A stretch of 64,000 bases of DNA, taken from positions 98,973-162,972 of the forward strand of contig NAVB01000033.1 in the NCBI GenBank assembly GCA_002179805.1, read 5' to 3'. The DNA is from Acanthamoeba lenticulata (lineage: Eukaryota; Discosea; Longamoebia; Acanthamoebidae). Each line of letters opens with the position of its first letter. Position 1 is the first letter of the stretch. The notes under the pieces were generated by a model. The model was not told the origin of the DNA and did not search any database. It saw only the letters and a program-made list of their open reading frames with translations. This document shows positions 31,583 to 41,732 of the stretch, one piece after another. Position numbers and translations under genes: made by a program.

Positions 31583-33161
31583 CTACTCTTCCTTGGTGGC
31601 GGCTGTCATGCGCTGGCGCAGGAAGGCCATCCGGCATTCGACCGAAAAGACTTCGGGCTGGTCCTTGGCCACAGCTTGGAGGAACCGCACACACTGCTGA
31701 CGCGCTTTCAGGACCCGGCGCCGGCCATCCTCAAACTGCTCGCGCGTCGTAGGAGCGTCGTCATCTATGAGTGCCTCCTCTGCGACGCACAAAAAAGAAC
31801 AGCACCAAGCACATGCATCAGATGTTGACGGTGATGTTGCTCGGGTATGCGATGGGGCAAGGGTTACGTGAGGGCAACGGAAGACGTTCGAGCTGCTTGA
31901 TGGCAGGTGAGAGCACAAAGACGTCCTCCTCGCGGTAGAGTGGGATGTCACGAGCGGTCTGGGTCTGCGGGTCGATGAGGCTGACCTTGTCGCGCGGCAT
32001 GGCCGCCCCAGGCAACGTTCCTTCGCGAACGACTTGCACCACTGACTTGGGTGCCACGTTATGCAGCGGGGTCGAGGCGAGCTTTTTCCTCATCAGTATT
32101 GCTTTTGCCTCCACCTGTTACATGCGCAGCCGGTCATCATCTTCGTCACAAAATGCATGATCGAGCTTGCAGAGACTGAAGCGTACCGCAAGACTCGGAT
32201 CAAGCGGCGGCAGAGGCGGCAGCGGTGCCGTCGTAGCGGTCGATGGGGCGACAAGTCTTGCGTTGTGTTGACGGCGCATAAGCGGCGGCAAGGTCCGAAC
32301 GGGCCCACCGTGTGGCTGCTGATGTGGGTGTGCATCGCCAGCGGTTGTCGTGGCAAAGGCTTGGTTCCTCGTTGCGTGTCCAGCGGCCAGCCGCGGGCTT
32401 GCCCTGGCCGCCTGCCGCTGTGCCGCCGGGGTAGTAACGACGGGCGCCTTGCAGAGACGACGCCACTCGTCATCGGGAAGCGCGTACATCTCTACGTCAG
32501 TTACAGGTGCTATGGCTGGGACAGAACTCTTCATGCTCAACTGTTGCGGACGACGCTGAGTTCTGGCGGCGTCGGGCAAAACGCTCTCACGGCTTCTGGT
32601 GTTACAAGCACCCTCGGCTGGCGTGCGAAGAGGCTTCGGCGTGGGATCGGGCAAAGCCGCTGAGGTCGCGGTGGGCAGCGGAGCCAGGTAGCGCGCCCGC
32701 TTCGTAGATCCTCTAGTGCGAGGCGTACTCCAAGCCAACAATTCGGGCAGAGGGGCGGGCAGGGTTGGCGTCCGCGGTGCAGGAGCTACTGCTGGCTGCG
32801 AGGGAAGGCCGACCGGTTGCACGTGCAGTGGGGGAAGCGTTCGTCGAAGCGGCACGGTCGACTGTGGGGCAGGATCCTCGCCGGGCGGGAAGCGGTCAAG
32901 TTGAAAAGCGTTTCGAGATTTCGGCTTTGTGGATGGGTAGAACGCATCGATCTGAGTCTGCTTGCGCTTATCTGGTGATGCGGTCCAATCCTTGGTTCTT
33001 TTGGATCGCTTGTTCTTACCTCTCTGGGGTGCGGGTGGATAAACGAACTTGGGCAAACCAGCATTGGTGGGCTTGAACATAAATTGTACCCACCGGGTGG
33101 GACGAGATGGCGGGGGTTGACGAATCACTTCACGCGTATCCTCTTCGCCTTCCATAGGCAT
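31583..33161 (-). CDS. Unknown protein with a canonical PCNA-binding PIP box
   Basis: No family recognised. Three exons join in phase: 32150-33161, 31868-32041 and 31583-31779, about 460 residues with ATG at 33161; the first junction (TTTT|GTGACG to AAGTCAG) is the least certain. The N-terminal third is basic and carries KRKQTQIDAFYPSTK at about residues 65-79. This fits the PIP box Q-x-x-I-x-x-F-Y exactly, with basic residues before it and Lys at +4. The middle is Pro/Arg/Ser-rich and looks disordered. The C-terminal third looks folded (VSLIDPQTQTARDIPLYREE, VFVLSPAIKQLERLP, FEDGRRRVLKARQQCVRFLQ, FSVECRMAFLRQRM). It shares a 200-bp divergent promoter containing an E2F site with PrimPol. I infer a replication- or repair-linked nuclear protein recruited by PCNA. 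Confidence 0.6.
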
Positions 33162-33259
33162 GGAGCCTCGCGGTACTTCGACTGCCGCCACATGTCTGCC
33201 TCCTCATCTCGTTTAACAACTTGCCTGCGTTTTCGTTTTCTGTAATTTTTCATGTTTGG

Positions 33260-33272
33260 TTTTGGCGGGAAA
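33260..33272. promoter_or_regulatory. E2F-type site upstream of PrimPol and the PIP-box gene
   Basis: TTTTGGCGGGAAA matches the E2F/DP consensus (TTTSSCGC with A-rich tail) with no mismatch. It lies 90 bp before the PrimPol ATG and 99 bp before the ATG of the divergent PIP-box gene. Confidence 0.65.
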
Positions 33273-33361
33273 CCTGAACGTTGGGAGCAATGACAAGATG
33301 CATGGAATGCAACGCCGATTATCTGAAAACGCACTGATTGTGCACCGCCCCACCGAGGGCC

Positions 33362-36063
33362 ATGGCGCGGTTCGTGAACCTTTCGTCTCTTGATGCGGAA
33401 ATCGAGGAATTTCAAAATCAACTTAAACGAAAGCGCGCATTTATCGACGACAGCGTAACTGACCTGCGCTCCCCAAGCCCATGTATGTCCCACGACATTT
33501 GTTTTACTTTTGAAAAGCACTTACAAAGCCCTTAAGTGAGTGGTGCGAAGCGAGAGTGGGGCGCAGAACGGCCACGCGAGGTCTACCGGTCGCCTGCGAA
33601 GCAGCCGGTGATTCGGGCCATCCCTCCCGAGCGCTTTTACGACGGCGACCAGCAGCAGGGTGCTGCTTGGAAGCAAAAGCTGGACGTTCTTCGTACGCCT
33701 GTTGGGTACCTGCCCAGACAAACGTAACATAAAGCCGAGTGTGGTTCAAATACCAATGCCTCGCAACAGGGACACCTATGAGGAGTTCCCTCGGCAGGAG
33801 CTGGCCTTTCGCTGTGCCGACGGGCGACCTGGAGAGGGGCTGCATGTCTTTGCGCGCGAGCGACGCAAGGATGATGAAAGTGGTATGTGCCCCTAACGTT
33901 TCGTATTCATTCTATCAAGCTTATACTTTTGGCGGGGGACAGGCTTACGCTCCTACATCGTCACGACCTACAAAGAGTTCTGGAAACGCTACATGCAACT
34001 CGATCCAGCTGACCGCAACTACTACGAGATGGTACTCTCTTCCGCCTACTCACGTAGATCTTTTTTATCACCGAGAAGCCGCACTCACTTCTTGTTGACA
34101 GATCCGCGAGGGCCTGTGCTGCAATCTCTATTTTGATATTGAGTTCTTGAAGGCGGAGAACCCACACATCGTGTCGGGTGGGCATGAAGAAGCACTGATG
34201 CGGGCCTTCATGAAGCTCGTCGGCCGCGAGATCCAGCTCTTCTTCGCGCTACCTTTTCGTGTGCGCCGTCGCCATTTCATCGATCTCGACAGCTCCGACG
34301 GGCGCAAGTTCTCGCGCCACCTCGTCCTCCGGCTACCTGACAACTATGCCTTTGTTAATAATCTCCACTGCGGCCACTTTGTCCGCATGCTCCTCCACAA
34401 ACTAGTCCTTCTTCGCCAGCTGCTCGTTCGCGAGCGAGAGCGCCAACGCGATCAGGCTTCTTCCGCTACAGGCGACGATGTTGAGTCTGATGACCTTGAA
34501 CCGTCGACGCCACCACCATCGCTGCTCCCGCCCTACATCAATGCCGACATGCTTGACCGCTTCTTCGTCATGAACGGTACGACCTTGGAATGGGAAAGGC
34601 GAACGAACAGACAGTTGCTTACGTCTCTTTGCACGTGATCATGCTCACCACCAGACAAGGGCAAGGAAGTGTTCATCGCGGACATGGGCGTCTACACACG
34701 CAACCGCAACTTTCGGCTGATCTACTCCACGAAGATGGGCAAGCGTCTGTTTCTCCGGCCCAGCAGCATCAACGCCTACGCACCGCCTAGCGAGGAGCCA
34801 TCCCGTCGTCAACCGGTAGAACAGCTGCCAACAACGTCCACGAGCACGACTGCTGACGCGGAAGCAAGCCAGCCTGAGGCGGACCTGTTGCGCCGTGTGA
34901 AGTTGGAGAAAATGGAAGACGAAGAGACAGGCCCGCAGGTGATAAAGACCGAGTCAAAGGACGACGAGAACGACTCCGAGATGTCGTATGCGTGGTTTAT
35001 AAGCTCGTTGGTGACTCGGATCGGCGAAGAGAAGGAGACCGAGTCGAAGCGCGTGTATCTTCTCTCCTGCGAGCCCGTACCGTCCGAGGCACGCTTCCTC
35101 CTCTGGGTCGTTGCATATTTGCGTTTTATGGCTAACATGTTGCACTACATGTGAACAACACAGGACGGCAGAGACACCTTGTTCTACTCACACTATCTCA
35201 CGCCTGTCACGCTGCCGCCGACTTTGGTCCCAGGCCTGTTTGGTTTATCCTCGCCGCCTATCAAGGCGGAGACGAGCGGCGCAAGGCCAGTCCCGAGTCT
35301 CACCTTCTCCCCTCCGCCTCCTTCAGCCTCGGCTGGGCTCGGACTGATGCTGCCACCGAGGACGCTGCCTCGGGTCACGCCCGAATGCTCCCCCTGCACC
35401 GACGCGTCGCCGGACCGCGCTTCGGCCCTCTACTCGCCCCTTTTCACGTCGCCTCACGAGCCTGTCCTCCCCTTCTATGCGCTTCCTGCCTCCTCTTCTT
35501 CCTACACTTCATACTCTTCATCGCTTCAATTATCACCGACTTCGTCGTCCTCTTCGTCATCATCGTCAGCGTCCTGGGGCTCGGGGCTGCCGGCCATCGA
35601 CGAGTTCGTGGCTCGTCATGTGAGCGGCGAACGGCCCGGCCGGCGCGGCGGCTTTCGCAGCGTGCGCAAGTGGAACAACTCGCTTCTGGTGTATAACATC
35701 TCTGGCAACCGCTACTGCGAGAACATTGGCCGCGAGCACAAGAGCAACCACATCATGATCGTGGTGGACCTGCGAAGCGCAACATTCTACCAAAAGTGCT
35801 TCGACCCAGATTGCCAAGCCGTCGATTACCGCTCTCCTTCGTATCCGCTCCCGCCCGACATCTGTCCGACCGTCGTCAGCCCAGCGCGGCCGCCCGCCGC
35901 CAGTGCCGCCCGGCCTGCCGCTGCCCCGCCTCAGCTGCACCTTCCTCAGTCGCAGACGGTCCCATCGCTCAAGCAGGAAGAACGAGGAGGAGAGGTCGAC
36001 GACTTCTGGACGGATGAGTCTTTGTACCAAGCCATCCTTGATGACCCTTCCCTTTGGCCATAA
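33362..36063 (+). CDS. PRIMPOL: PrimPol, DNA primase-polymerase
   Basis: An archaeo-eukaryotic primase superfamily enzyme that reprimes stalled forks in nucleus and mitochondria. The start ATG 33362 encodes MARFVNLSSLDAEIEEFQNQ. Exons follow in phase (for example CTTCG|GTACGCC joined to GGACACC). Catalytic core: SYIVTTYKEFWKRY, then EGLCCNLYFDIEFLKAENP with the metal-binding Asp-x-Glu pair, HFIDLDSSDGRKFSRHLVLR, FVNNLHCGHFVR, and FIADMGVYTRNRNFRLIYST. The UL52-like zinc knuckle is intact: NRYCENIGREHKSNHIMIVV then FYQKCFDPDC (C-H-C-C). A Ser/Pro-rich disordered insert precedes the zinc finger. The protein ends with an acidic/aromatic DDFWTDESLYQAILDDPSLW, placed like the RPA-binding motif of human PrimPol (inference). 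It is divergent from the PIP-box gene and convergent with Psf3 (112 nt between stops). Confidence 0.95.
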
Positions 36064-36175
36064 TATTTTGGTTTAATTTTGTTTAAAAAGTAGTTATTTT
36101 TGTATTAAAAAATTAAACGGCTTGATGCCTCCTGTCGGCCTACAAGGCCTCAGAACGACAACTACACAAACGTCA

Positions 36176-36854
36176 TTAGGCGTCGTGGCGCTTGCGCTTG
36201 CCGCTTGTTGCGTGGATGGTGGCTGTGGGCTTGGCCTCCTTCCCGCTGCGCCACAAGGCAAATTGCGTGGTGGCCTCGTGAGCCGCGTAGTAGATATCGC
36301 GTTCCTTAGCCGAGAGCTTGGCCGCAAAGGCCGTGTCCTCATGTCGCCAGTTGACTGCTCGGTCGACGACGCTCATGTAGCGCGTTTGGAAGACACGAAT
36401 CAGGTCGAGGTAAGGCGGTGGGGTATCTGGTTCGTCGTCTTCAAGTCCCTCATCGTCGTCATAATAGTCCCTATGTTATGAACCGTTAGAAGTGAACGAG
36501 CAAGAGCCGGGCCGAGGCGTAGGTACAAGGGCTTTGGTCGGCTGAGCTGGAGGCCGATAGGGAAGTAGTAAGGGGTACGCTTGAGCGTGGTGGACATTGG
36601 GTCGGTGCCAATAGCGGTCATGAACTTCTCTTGGTATTGTGGAGGCACCTTGAGCCTTCCGACCCTTGACTCGTCCACCTCCTGGTCCAAAAAGCCAGGT
36701 TGATAACGATTTAAGCGTAAATCATTGGCGTAAATCGAACCTTGGCAAGCCAGTACGGCACATCCTGCAGCTCGTCTAGATAGCGGATGCGGACGGGCAC
36801 TCGTTCCTCCTCAGCCAAAAGGCTCTCGATGCTGTTCGGATCGTAGGGGTTCAT
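36176..36854 (-). CDS. GINS3: GINS complex subunit Psf3
   Basis: A subunit of the GINS tetramer (Sld5-Psf1-Psf2-Psf3), part of the CMG replicative helicase. Three exons join in phase: 36741-36854, 36527-36681 and 36176-36470, giving 187 residues, close to the usual 190-220. The N-terminal B-domain reads SIESLLAEEERVPVRIRYLD then VPYWLAK; the A-domain has VDESRVGRLKVPPQYQEKF, YYFPIGLQLSRPKP and YLDLIRVFQTRYMSVVDRA. The PYWLAK-type strand and the VxxP..Y helix are the family signatures. The C-terminus is basic (GKRKRHDA). A palindromic E2F site lies 25 bp upstream of the ATG in the 96-bp gap shared with the divergent nucleotidyltransferase-like gene. Confidence 0.9.
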
Positions 36855-36878
36855 TCGTTAAACGTTTGTGTTTCCGGC

Positions 36879-36891
36879 TTTGGCGCCAAAA
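36879..36891. promoter_or_regulatory. Palindromic E2F-type site in the Psf3 divergent promoter
   Basis: TTTGGCGCCAAAA contains the perfect palindrome TTTGGCGCCAAA (36879-36890), a full E2F consensus on both strands. It lies 25 bp from the Psf3 ATG and 60 bp from the divergent ATG at 36951. Confidence 0.7.
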
Positions 36892-36950
36892 TCGGGCTAG
36901 TTCAGAATTTCACGCAAAAGTTTCAAACCATTTCGGGGTAAGCTAGCAAG

Positions 36951-38883
36951 ATGGAAGGAGTGGCCACTAAAGAGGAGAAGGTGTTGACAAAGCGTGGCCG
37001 AGGAAGGAAACGTAGGAATTTGCGCAACAAGTTGAGGCGGAATGGGCAGACCGATCTAGCGCTTTTACTTGGCCAAGGTGATGACTCGATCGATTTAGAT
37101 GCGAACCACTACGTGTACCTCATCATTGGCTCTCAGGACTCGACTGATTTGGACACTTTGTACGTCTTCGATCGCTTGCCATCCACGCAACTCTGCTACA
37201 AATTCTGCGATTTCGCTTCATCCACCGACCAGCTTTACGAAGAGGACCATGAAGAGGAAGAAGAGCAAGGGCACCACACAACCGAAGCGAGCGTCGGTGA
37301 TGAAGTCGAACGCTCGCTGACGCACCTCCAACGACAGCTGCGGCACAAGCCCGAGAACAAGAACATTATCGTGCTTGACGAGGACGGCATCGTCTGTGGC
37401 TGCTTCAAGGTACCTTGGCATACTGCAACTCAGATTAGTCCATGGGTTAGTTCTTATGCGAACCCGTTCTCGACCTCGTCTCAGGGCATTCCCGATGCGA
37501 TTCAGAACTGCATCTACTACACCTACTCCCTGCACGAGCAGGACCATCCCTCGCCCGTGGCTCACAGGTACTACCTCGTGGCCCAACTACCCGACAAGAC
37601 CCAACAACAAACGTTGACCACTGTTTCTGCGTTATTGCTGGCCAATCAAGGTTGGTGCACCGCAATGTGCCGCTGCGCTGGGTAAAGGCCACCCGCGACT
37701 TGATGGGACTCCTCAGCAAGACCAAGTACCGCCAACTCGCCAAGGCTGCCCTCAAAGCCGCTGATACATTCACGGCTCGGCGCGAGTGTCTGCTCCAGGT
37801 CGATTTTCGGTACGCATTTTCAAATTTTTGCGTTTAACATTTTATTTTTTATCCGCTTGGTGTTCAGGGAGGTCAAGGACGAGCTGAGCGCGTCGCAGTT
37901 CAAGACGGCGGCCTTCCACTTTGCTCAACTGATCGGACTCGCCAGCGGGCGTGAGTTCTTCACCAAGGCCGACCTGGCCGCCGCCTTTCCTGACCTCAAA
38001 CCCTTTCTCTATCGGTTCGAGCGGCTCATTTTCATTTACATCTCTGTACCTCGATCTGCGGGTCACTGATGCTGGCGATCTTGCGCCGTCCGTCCGTGCA
38101 GGGCCGAGGACGCGACAGCCAACCTCGAGGTGCTCAACCAGTATCGCGACGCCTTCACGACGCTGATGGCGTCGACAGCCGTCGTTACGCGCGGTTCGCT
38201 TCTCCTCTTTTATGCCGACCCAGCGCTGTGTGATGGCCACTTCAACATGCTCAACTATGCCTCAAGGTTCTCCTTCTCGCTCCACTTATGCTCCCACCCA
38301 TCAGCCATCATCCTCAACTACGGTGTCCTGTGATGGCAGAGGCCTCATCATCGATTGCATTCGCGAGCAATGCTTGGCCTATCCACTTGAGCACTACTTC
38401 GCGGTGACAACTCCTGGCTGGCCTACCGACGAGGACCTCCTGCGTCAGGAGGACATCGGTCGTGCAGTGACCACTACGACAACGACGATGAAACCCAGTT
38501 CCTCCTCGCCTGGTGCGGACAATGACGACGGCGATGCTGGGCGGCTTGCGTTCTTCACTGCGTTCGTGGACCCGAAGACGCGACGACCGAGCCTGGCCGG
38601 CGAGCGTGGCTTCGACGTGCCGCACTCGGTCGCTCGCCGGTGGGACGACCTCATCGCCGCCAACACAGCGACGCACGCCACGACGACCGTGGGTTCCGAG
38701 GACGACCTGCTCCAAGTCTTGCGGCGCTACACGCTCGTCTTCGCGGCTCGCGACTCGTCATCTGCAGACGAGCAGTCTTTAGACCTGTTCGGGGCGCGCC
38801 ACCGATTCACAAACGATCTGCAGCCGCATGCAGTTGTGCAGGAGATCGCCCGCCGAACAAACTTGCCCTTGGTTGCTCGCTGA
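36951..38883 (+). CDS. Unknown protein, possible minimal nucleotidyltransferase fold
   Basis: Exon 1 is 36951-37409. Later exons join in phase through GIPDAIQNCIYYTYSLHEQ, HRLVHRNVPLRWVKATRDLM, FREVKDELSASQFKTAAFHF, YRAEDATANLEVLNQYRDAF and YASRGLIIDCIREQCLAYPL to the stop at 38883. After a basic start (KRGRGRKRRNLRNKLRRN) comes YVYLIIGSQDSTDLDTLYVF. The G-S...D-x-D spacing is like the nucleotide-binding strand-turn of polymerase-beta-type nucleotidyltransferases. LRWVKATRDLMGLLSKTKYR and FAQLIGLASGREFFTK could form the helical part. I do not recognise the family with confidence and the catalytic role is inference. It shares a 96-bp E2F-containing promoter with Psf3, which hints at S-phase expression. 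The C-terminal third has a Thr/Ser/Asp-rich insertion. Confidence 0.6.
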
Positions 38884-38961
38884 CTTTTTATTAACTTATT
38901 AATTTTAACGGCCTAAATTCCAAGAACAACTTTTAGCCTATCCTTCGATTGATTGATCGAC

Positions 38962-40031
38962 ATGGCCAAGCGAGACCACTGCTCTGGGTGTGGCCTTCCC
39001 CATAGTACACCTCTCGTGCTTGCGGGCCCATCGTTCTGCGGTGCGTGCAGGAGCGACCTGCACCCCTACCTGTCGTTGGCGCTCATCGCGCGGCTTGACG
39101 GGAGCTGCATGAAGGTTGTAGAGGGAAACAATTGGTGGGATGCACTCCAAACACAGCCGCCTTCGCTGCTTGATTGCTGCCGGCTCAAACTGGAGCAAAT
39201 GGTGCTTCTTGGCAACAACGTCTCTGTCTCTCAGCTGGACGCCCTCGTGGAGAACTACATCATCCGACTGCCCCGCGCTACCGCGATTCGCTTTGTTGAG
39301 TCTCTCTTCAGCAAGAGCAATACGAACAGGTTCCCCTTAAAGTACATGACCTCTGCAGAGTCGTTTCGGGTGTTTTGGCACGCAAACACACGCGCGCGTG
39401 TGTCACAACAGGTCGTTACGAGGCAGGCTTCATCTCTTCTTTCCCTACTCTCTACTTCAACACTGCCGATTGGTGCGGCTGTCTTGCACTTTGCGTGGGC
39501 ATTGGTTGTTCATCTCAATCATGGCATGTTCAGACATGTGAAGATGATCACGAGTGGTACCACTTCAAGTTTAACATCCCGCCCAACAACCGCGGCTACT
39601 TCTGTTCTCAGTGCTTCAAGATTGCTTGCGGTACATCGCTTGCTATTCGGATAGTCAACCCCTCTTGACACTCCGCTTGTGGCTGGTCAGATGAGCATCT
39701 TCACCAGTGTGTGAATTGCGAAGACCTGGTGTGTTCTGCCTGTGGCTGGTCGATCGAGTGCGTGGCGCTTATCATGTGTTGCTTGAGTGCAACGTCAAGC
39801 CTCAAACTTTCTCTCGTTCTTGGCCAAATCGCAGTATGCAGGTGCCCACGTGCACAGAGGACGAGTGGATTGCAGCCGACCGACCAGTCCCTGTGCCCAC
39901 CCGATGGGACGAAGTGTGGTGCTGTTCTTCTTGCAAACCAGAGGTAGGCGAAATCAGCCGCTTCTTTTGGCACTGCCTTGCACTACGTCTCACCACAACC
40001 TTCCCAGGACGCTTTTGGCTGGGCTTTGTAG
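38962..40031 (+). CDS. Cys-rich protein with several Cys-x2-Cys pairs, unknown
   Basis: ATG at 38962 starts MAKRDHCSGCGLPHSTPLVL, followed by FCGACRSD: two CxxC pairs consistent with one zinc site. A helical region follows (DCCRLKLEQMVLLGNNVSVS, YIIRLPRATAIRFVESLF). Further exons contain NNRGYFCSQCFKIACG and then HQCVNCEDLVCSACGW, more CxxC pairs, and VWCCSSCKPE, which splices in phase (GAG|GTAGGC to CCCAG|GAC) to the terminal DAFGWAL and TAG at 40031. The exon links between about 39400 and 39700 are not certain. It resembles a zinc-ribbon/RING-like protein, but no named family was recognised. It converges on the ankyrin-type gene at 40194. Confidence 0.5.
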
Positions 40032-40193
40032 TAAACAAGCTCACCAAAGGGTACTAGTGAGGTTGGCTCGTGTCTGCAACCGCAAAAAAGTCGCGCGCCT
40101 TGGACGGGATGTAAGGGGGTGGCAAGAGCAATGGAGACACGCTTGACTCTTGCGCAATTAGTGTGTTCAGTTGTTTTTCGAGTCAGTGGGACT

Positions 40194-41153
40194 TCAAGGG
40201 CAGCCGTTGGCTCGGGCCCAGTGGAGGACTTCCTGATGTCCGTGCCGGGCTGCAAAGACGCGAGTCTCCTTGCGCCACGGGCAGCCGTTGGCACGCGCCC
40301 ACTGGAGCACAGCAAGATGGCCTCCCTTGGCCGCCTGTGCGCACGCCCAGTGGTCCCACGGACAGCCGTTGGCTCTGGCCCACTGGAGCACGTCCAGGTG
40401 GCCGCCCCTGGCTGCGTATCCACACGTTTCTTTGTCCCACGGGCAGCCGTGCTCTCGCGCCCACTGGAGCACGTCCAGACGACCTCGTTCGGCGGCCTTG
40501 GCGCAGGTCCATTTGTCCCATGGACAGCCGTTGGCGCGCGCCCACTGGAGCAGCTCCAGGTGATCTTCCTCGGCCGCTGCACTGCAGGTGTTCTTGTCCC
40601 ACGGACAGCCGTTGGCTCTGGCCCACCGGAGCACGTCCAAACGGCCGCCCCTGGCGGCGCTGGTGCAAGTCCACTCGTCCCACGGGCAGCCGTTGGTGCG
40701 CGCCCACTCGAGGACATCCAAGTGGCCTTCCCTGGCCGCATAGGCACACGTCCACGAATCCCACGGGAAGCCGTGCGCGCGAGCCCACTGGAGCACCTTC
40801 AGGTGGCCCCCCTCGGCGGCCTTGGCGCAGAGCGTCGTGTCCCACAACTCCCACGGGCAGCCGTTGGCTCTGGCCCACTGGAGCACTTCCAAGTGGCCTT
40901 GTTGCGCTGCACCTGCGCAAGTCCACGAATCCCATGGGCAATCCTTTGCACGAGCCCACTGGAGCACCTTCAGGTGGCCCCCTTCGGCCGCCTTGGCGCA
41001 GGTCCACTTGTCCCATGAACAGCCGTTGGCGCGCGCCCACAAGAGTACGTCCAGGTGGCCTGCCCGCGCTGCTTTGGCGCACGTCTGCTCGTCCCACCGA
41101 CAGCCGTTGGCGCGAGCCCACTGAAGCACAGAGAGCCAGCCCTCGCCAGCGAG
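40194..41153. repeat. 81-bp tandem repeat array (ankyrin-type units)
   Basis: About eleven to twelve imperfect 81-bp units, recognisable on the plus strand by recurring CAGCCGTTGGC and CCCACTGGAGCA blocks. One unit carries a 9-bp (3-residue) insertion (CPWELWDTTLC). Confidence 0.9.
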
Positions 41154-41498
41154 CCTCCGAGCAAAGACAACACCTCCCCTTTGTCGTGCGGTGTTGGTGG
41201 TCAAGCGAGCGTGCCCGCCCACGACCGGATAGGGCGCCACAACAGCGCAGTGGTGCCGGAGGGCATTGACCCACGTGCGGCACACAGCGCGGCAGGCGGG
41301 CAGGGCAAGGGGCCGGACGAAGCTGAGGATGAAGGCGACAAGCTCCACCATGAGGCCACCCATGCCCTCCGTCGCCGCTGAAGTCGAAGCTGCAGATATG
41401 GGAGCCGGCACAATCACACTGGCGTGAGGCAGAGATCCAGCCGTGCAGCTCGTGACCTTGAGCCTCTTTTTCGAGGGCTCCCCTTCTGGTGCATCCAT
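40194..41498 (-). CDS. F-box protein with ankyrin-type 27-residue repeats
   Basis: One exon, 434 residues, ATG at 41498. A likely F-box lies near residues 48-85 (MVELVAFILSFVRPLALPACRAVCRTWVNALRH). About eleven repeats of 27 residues follow, each like AAEGGHLKVLQWARANGCPW then D-x-W-T-C-A. This repeat type is common in Acanthamoeba and in giant viruses of amoebae. The repeats are ankyrin-like helical hairpins for protein binding; with an F-box they would select substrates for an SCF ubiquitin ligase (inference). The gene lacks introns, unlike almost all its neighbours, and the repeats are very alike at DNA level. The sequence ends mid-unit (HWARANGCP then TGA). Two plus-strand frames are also open over the repeats because of composition. 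Confidence 0.85.
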   Translation of the reverse strand: MDAPEGEPSKKRLKVTSCTAGSLPHASVIVPAPISAASTSAATEGMGGLMVELVAFILSFVRPLALPACRAVCRTWVNALRHHCAVVAPYPVVGGHARLTTNTARQRGGVVFARRLAGEGWLSVLQWARANGCRWDEQTCAKAARAGHLDVLLWARANGCSWDKWTCAKAAEGGHLKVLQWARAKDCPWDSWTCAGAAQQGHLEVLQWARANGCPWELWDTTLCAKAAEGGHLKVLQWARAHGFPWDSWTCAYAAREGHLDVLEWARTNGCPWDEWTCTSAARGGRLDVLRWARANGCPWDKNTCSAAAEEDHLELLQWARANGCPWDKWTCAKAAERGRLDVLQWAREHGCPWDKETCGYAARGGHLDVLQWARANGCPWDHWACAQAAKGGHLAVLQWARANGCPWRKETRVFAARHGHQEVLHWARANGCP

Positions 41499-41732
41499 TA
41501 AATCAATATATAATCATTAAAAAAAGATATGCGGCACCTTTTATTCCGGCAAAACCTGACGGCATTTCTCGCTGAATTTCTTTCCACTCGCTCAGCGTCA
41601 TGACGCTGTTCCCGGCGCAGGAACCGTTTACTTCATAACAACTTAACTTGCTGTCCACCTGCACTCATCAGCAAGAAGACTTAGAAGAAGCAAAACCCAT
41701 CTACACACCCGATACACGCATAAAAAGCACAC

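Noticed and set aside
33928..33940. A fourth E2F-like match (TTTTGGCGGGGG) in a PrimPol intron, and TTCCCGCCAA at 3493-3502 in an RFX-like 2 intron
   Set aside because: Both deviate from the full consensus and lie in introns, so they were not counted with the three promoter sites.
40119..41269. Two long plus-strand open frames opposite the ankyrin-type repeats (up to 368 residues)
   Set aside because: They are antisense to a repeat array whose composition excludes stops; their translations are low-complexity Pro/Arg/Gly repeats, while the minus-strand frame gives clean 27-residue units.
40194..41498. Integrated giant-virus fragment spanning several genes
   Set aside because: Only this gene lacks introns; both neighbours are typical spliced host genes, with no viral core genes and no visible composition step.
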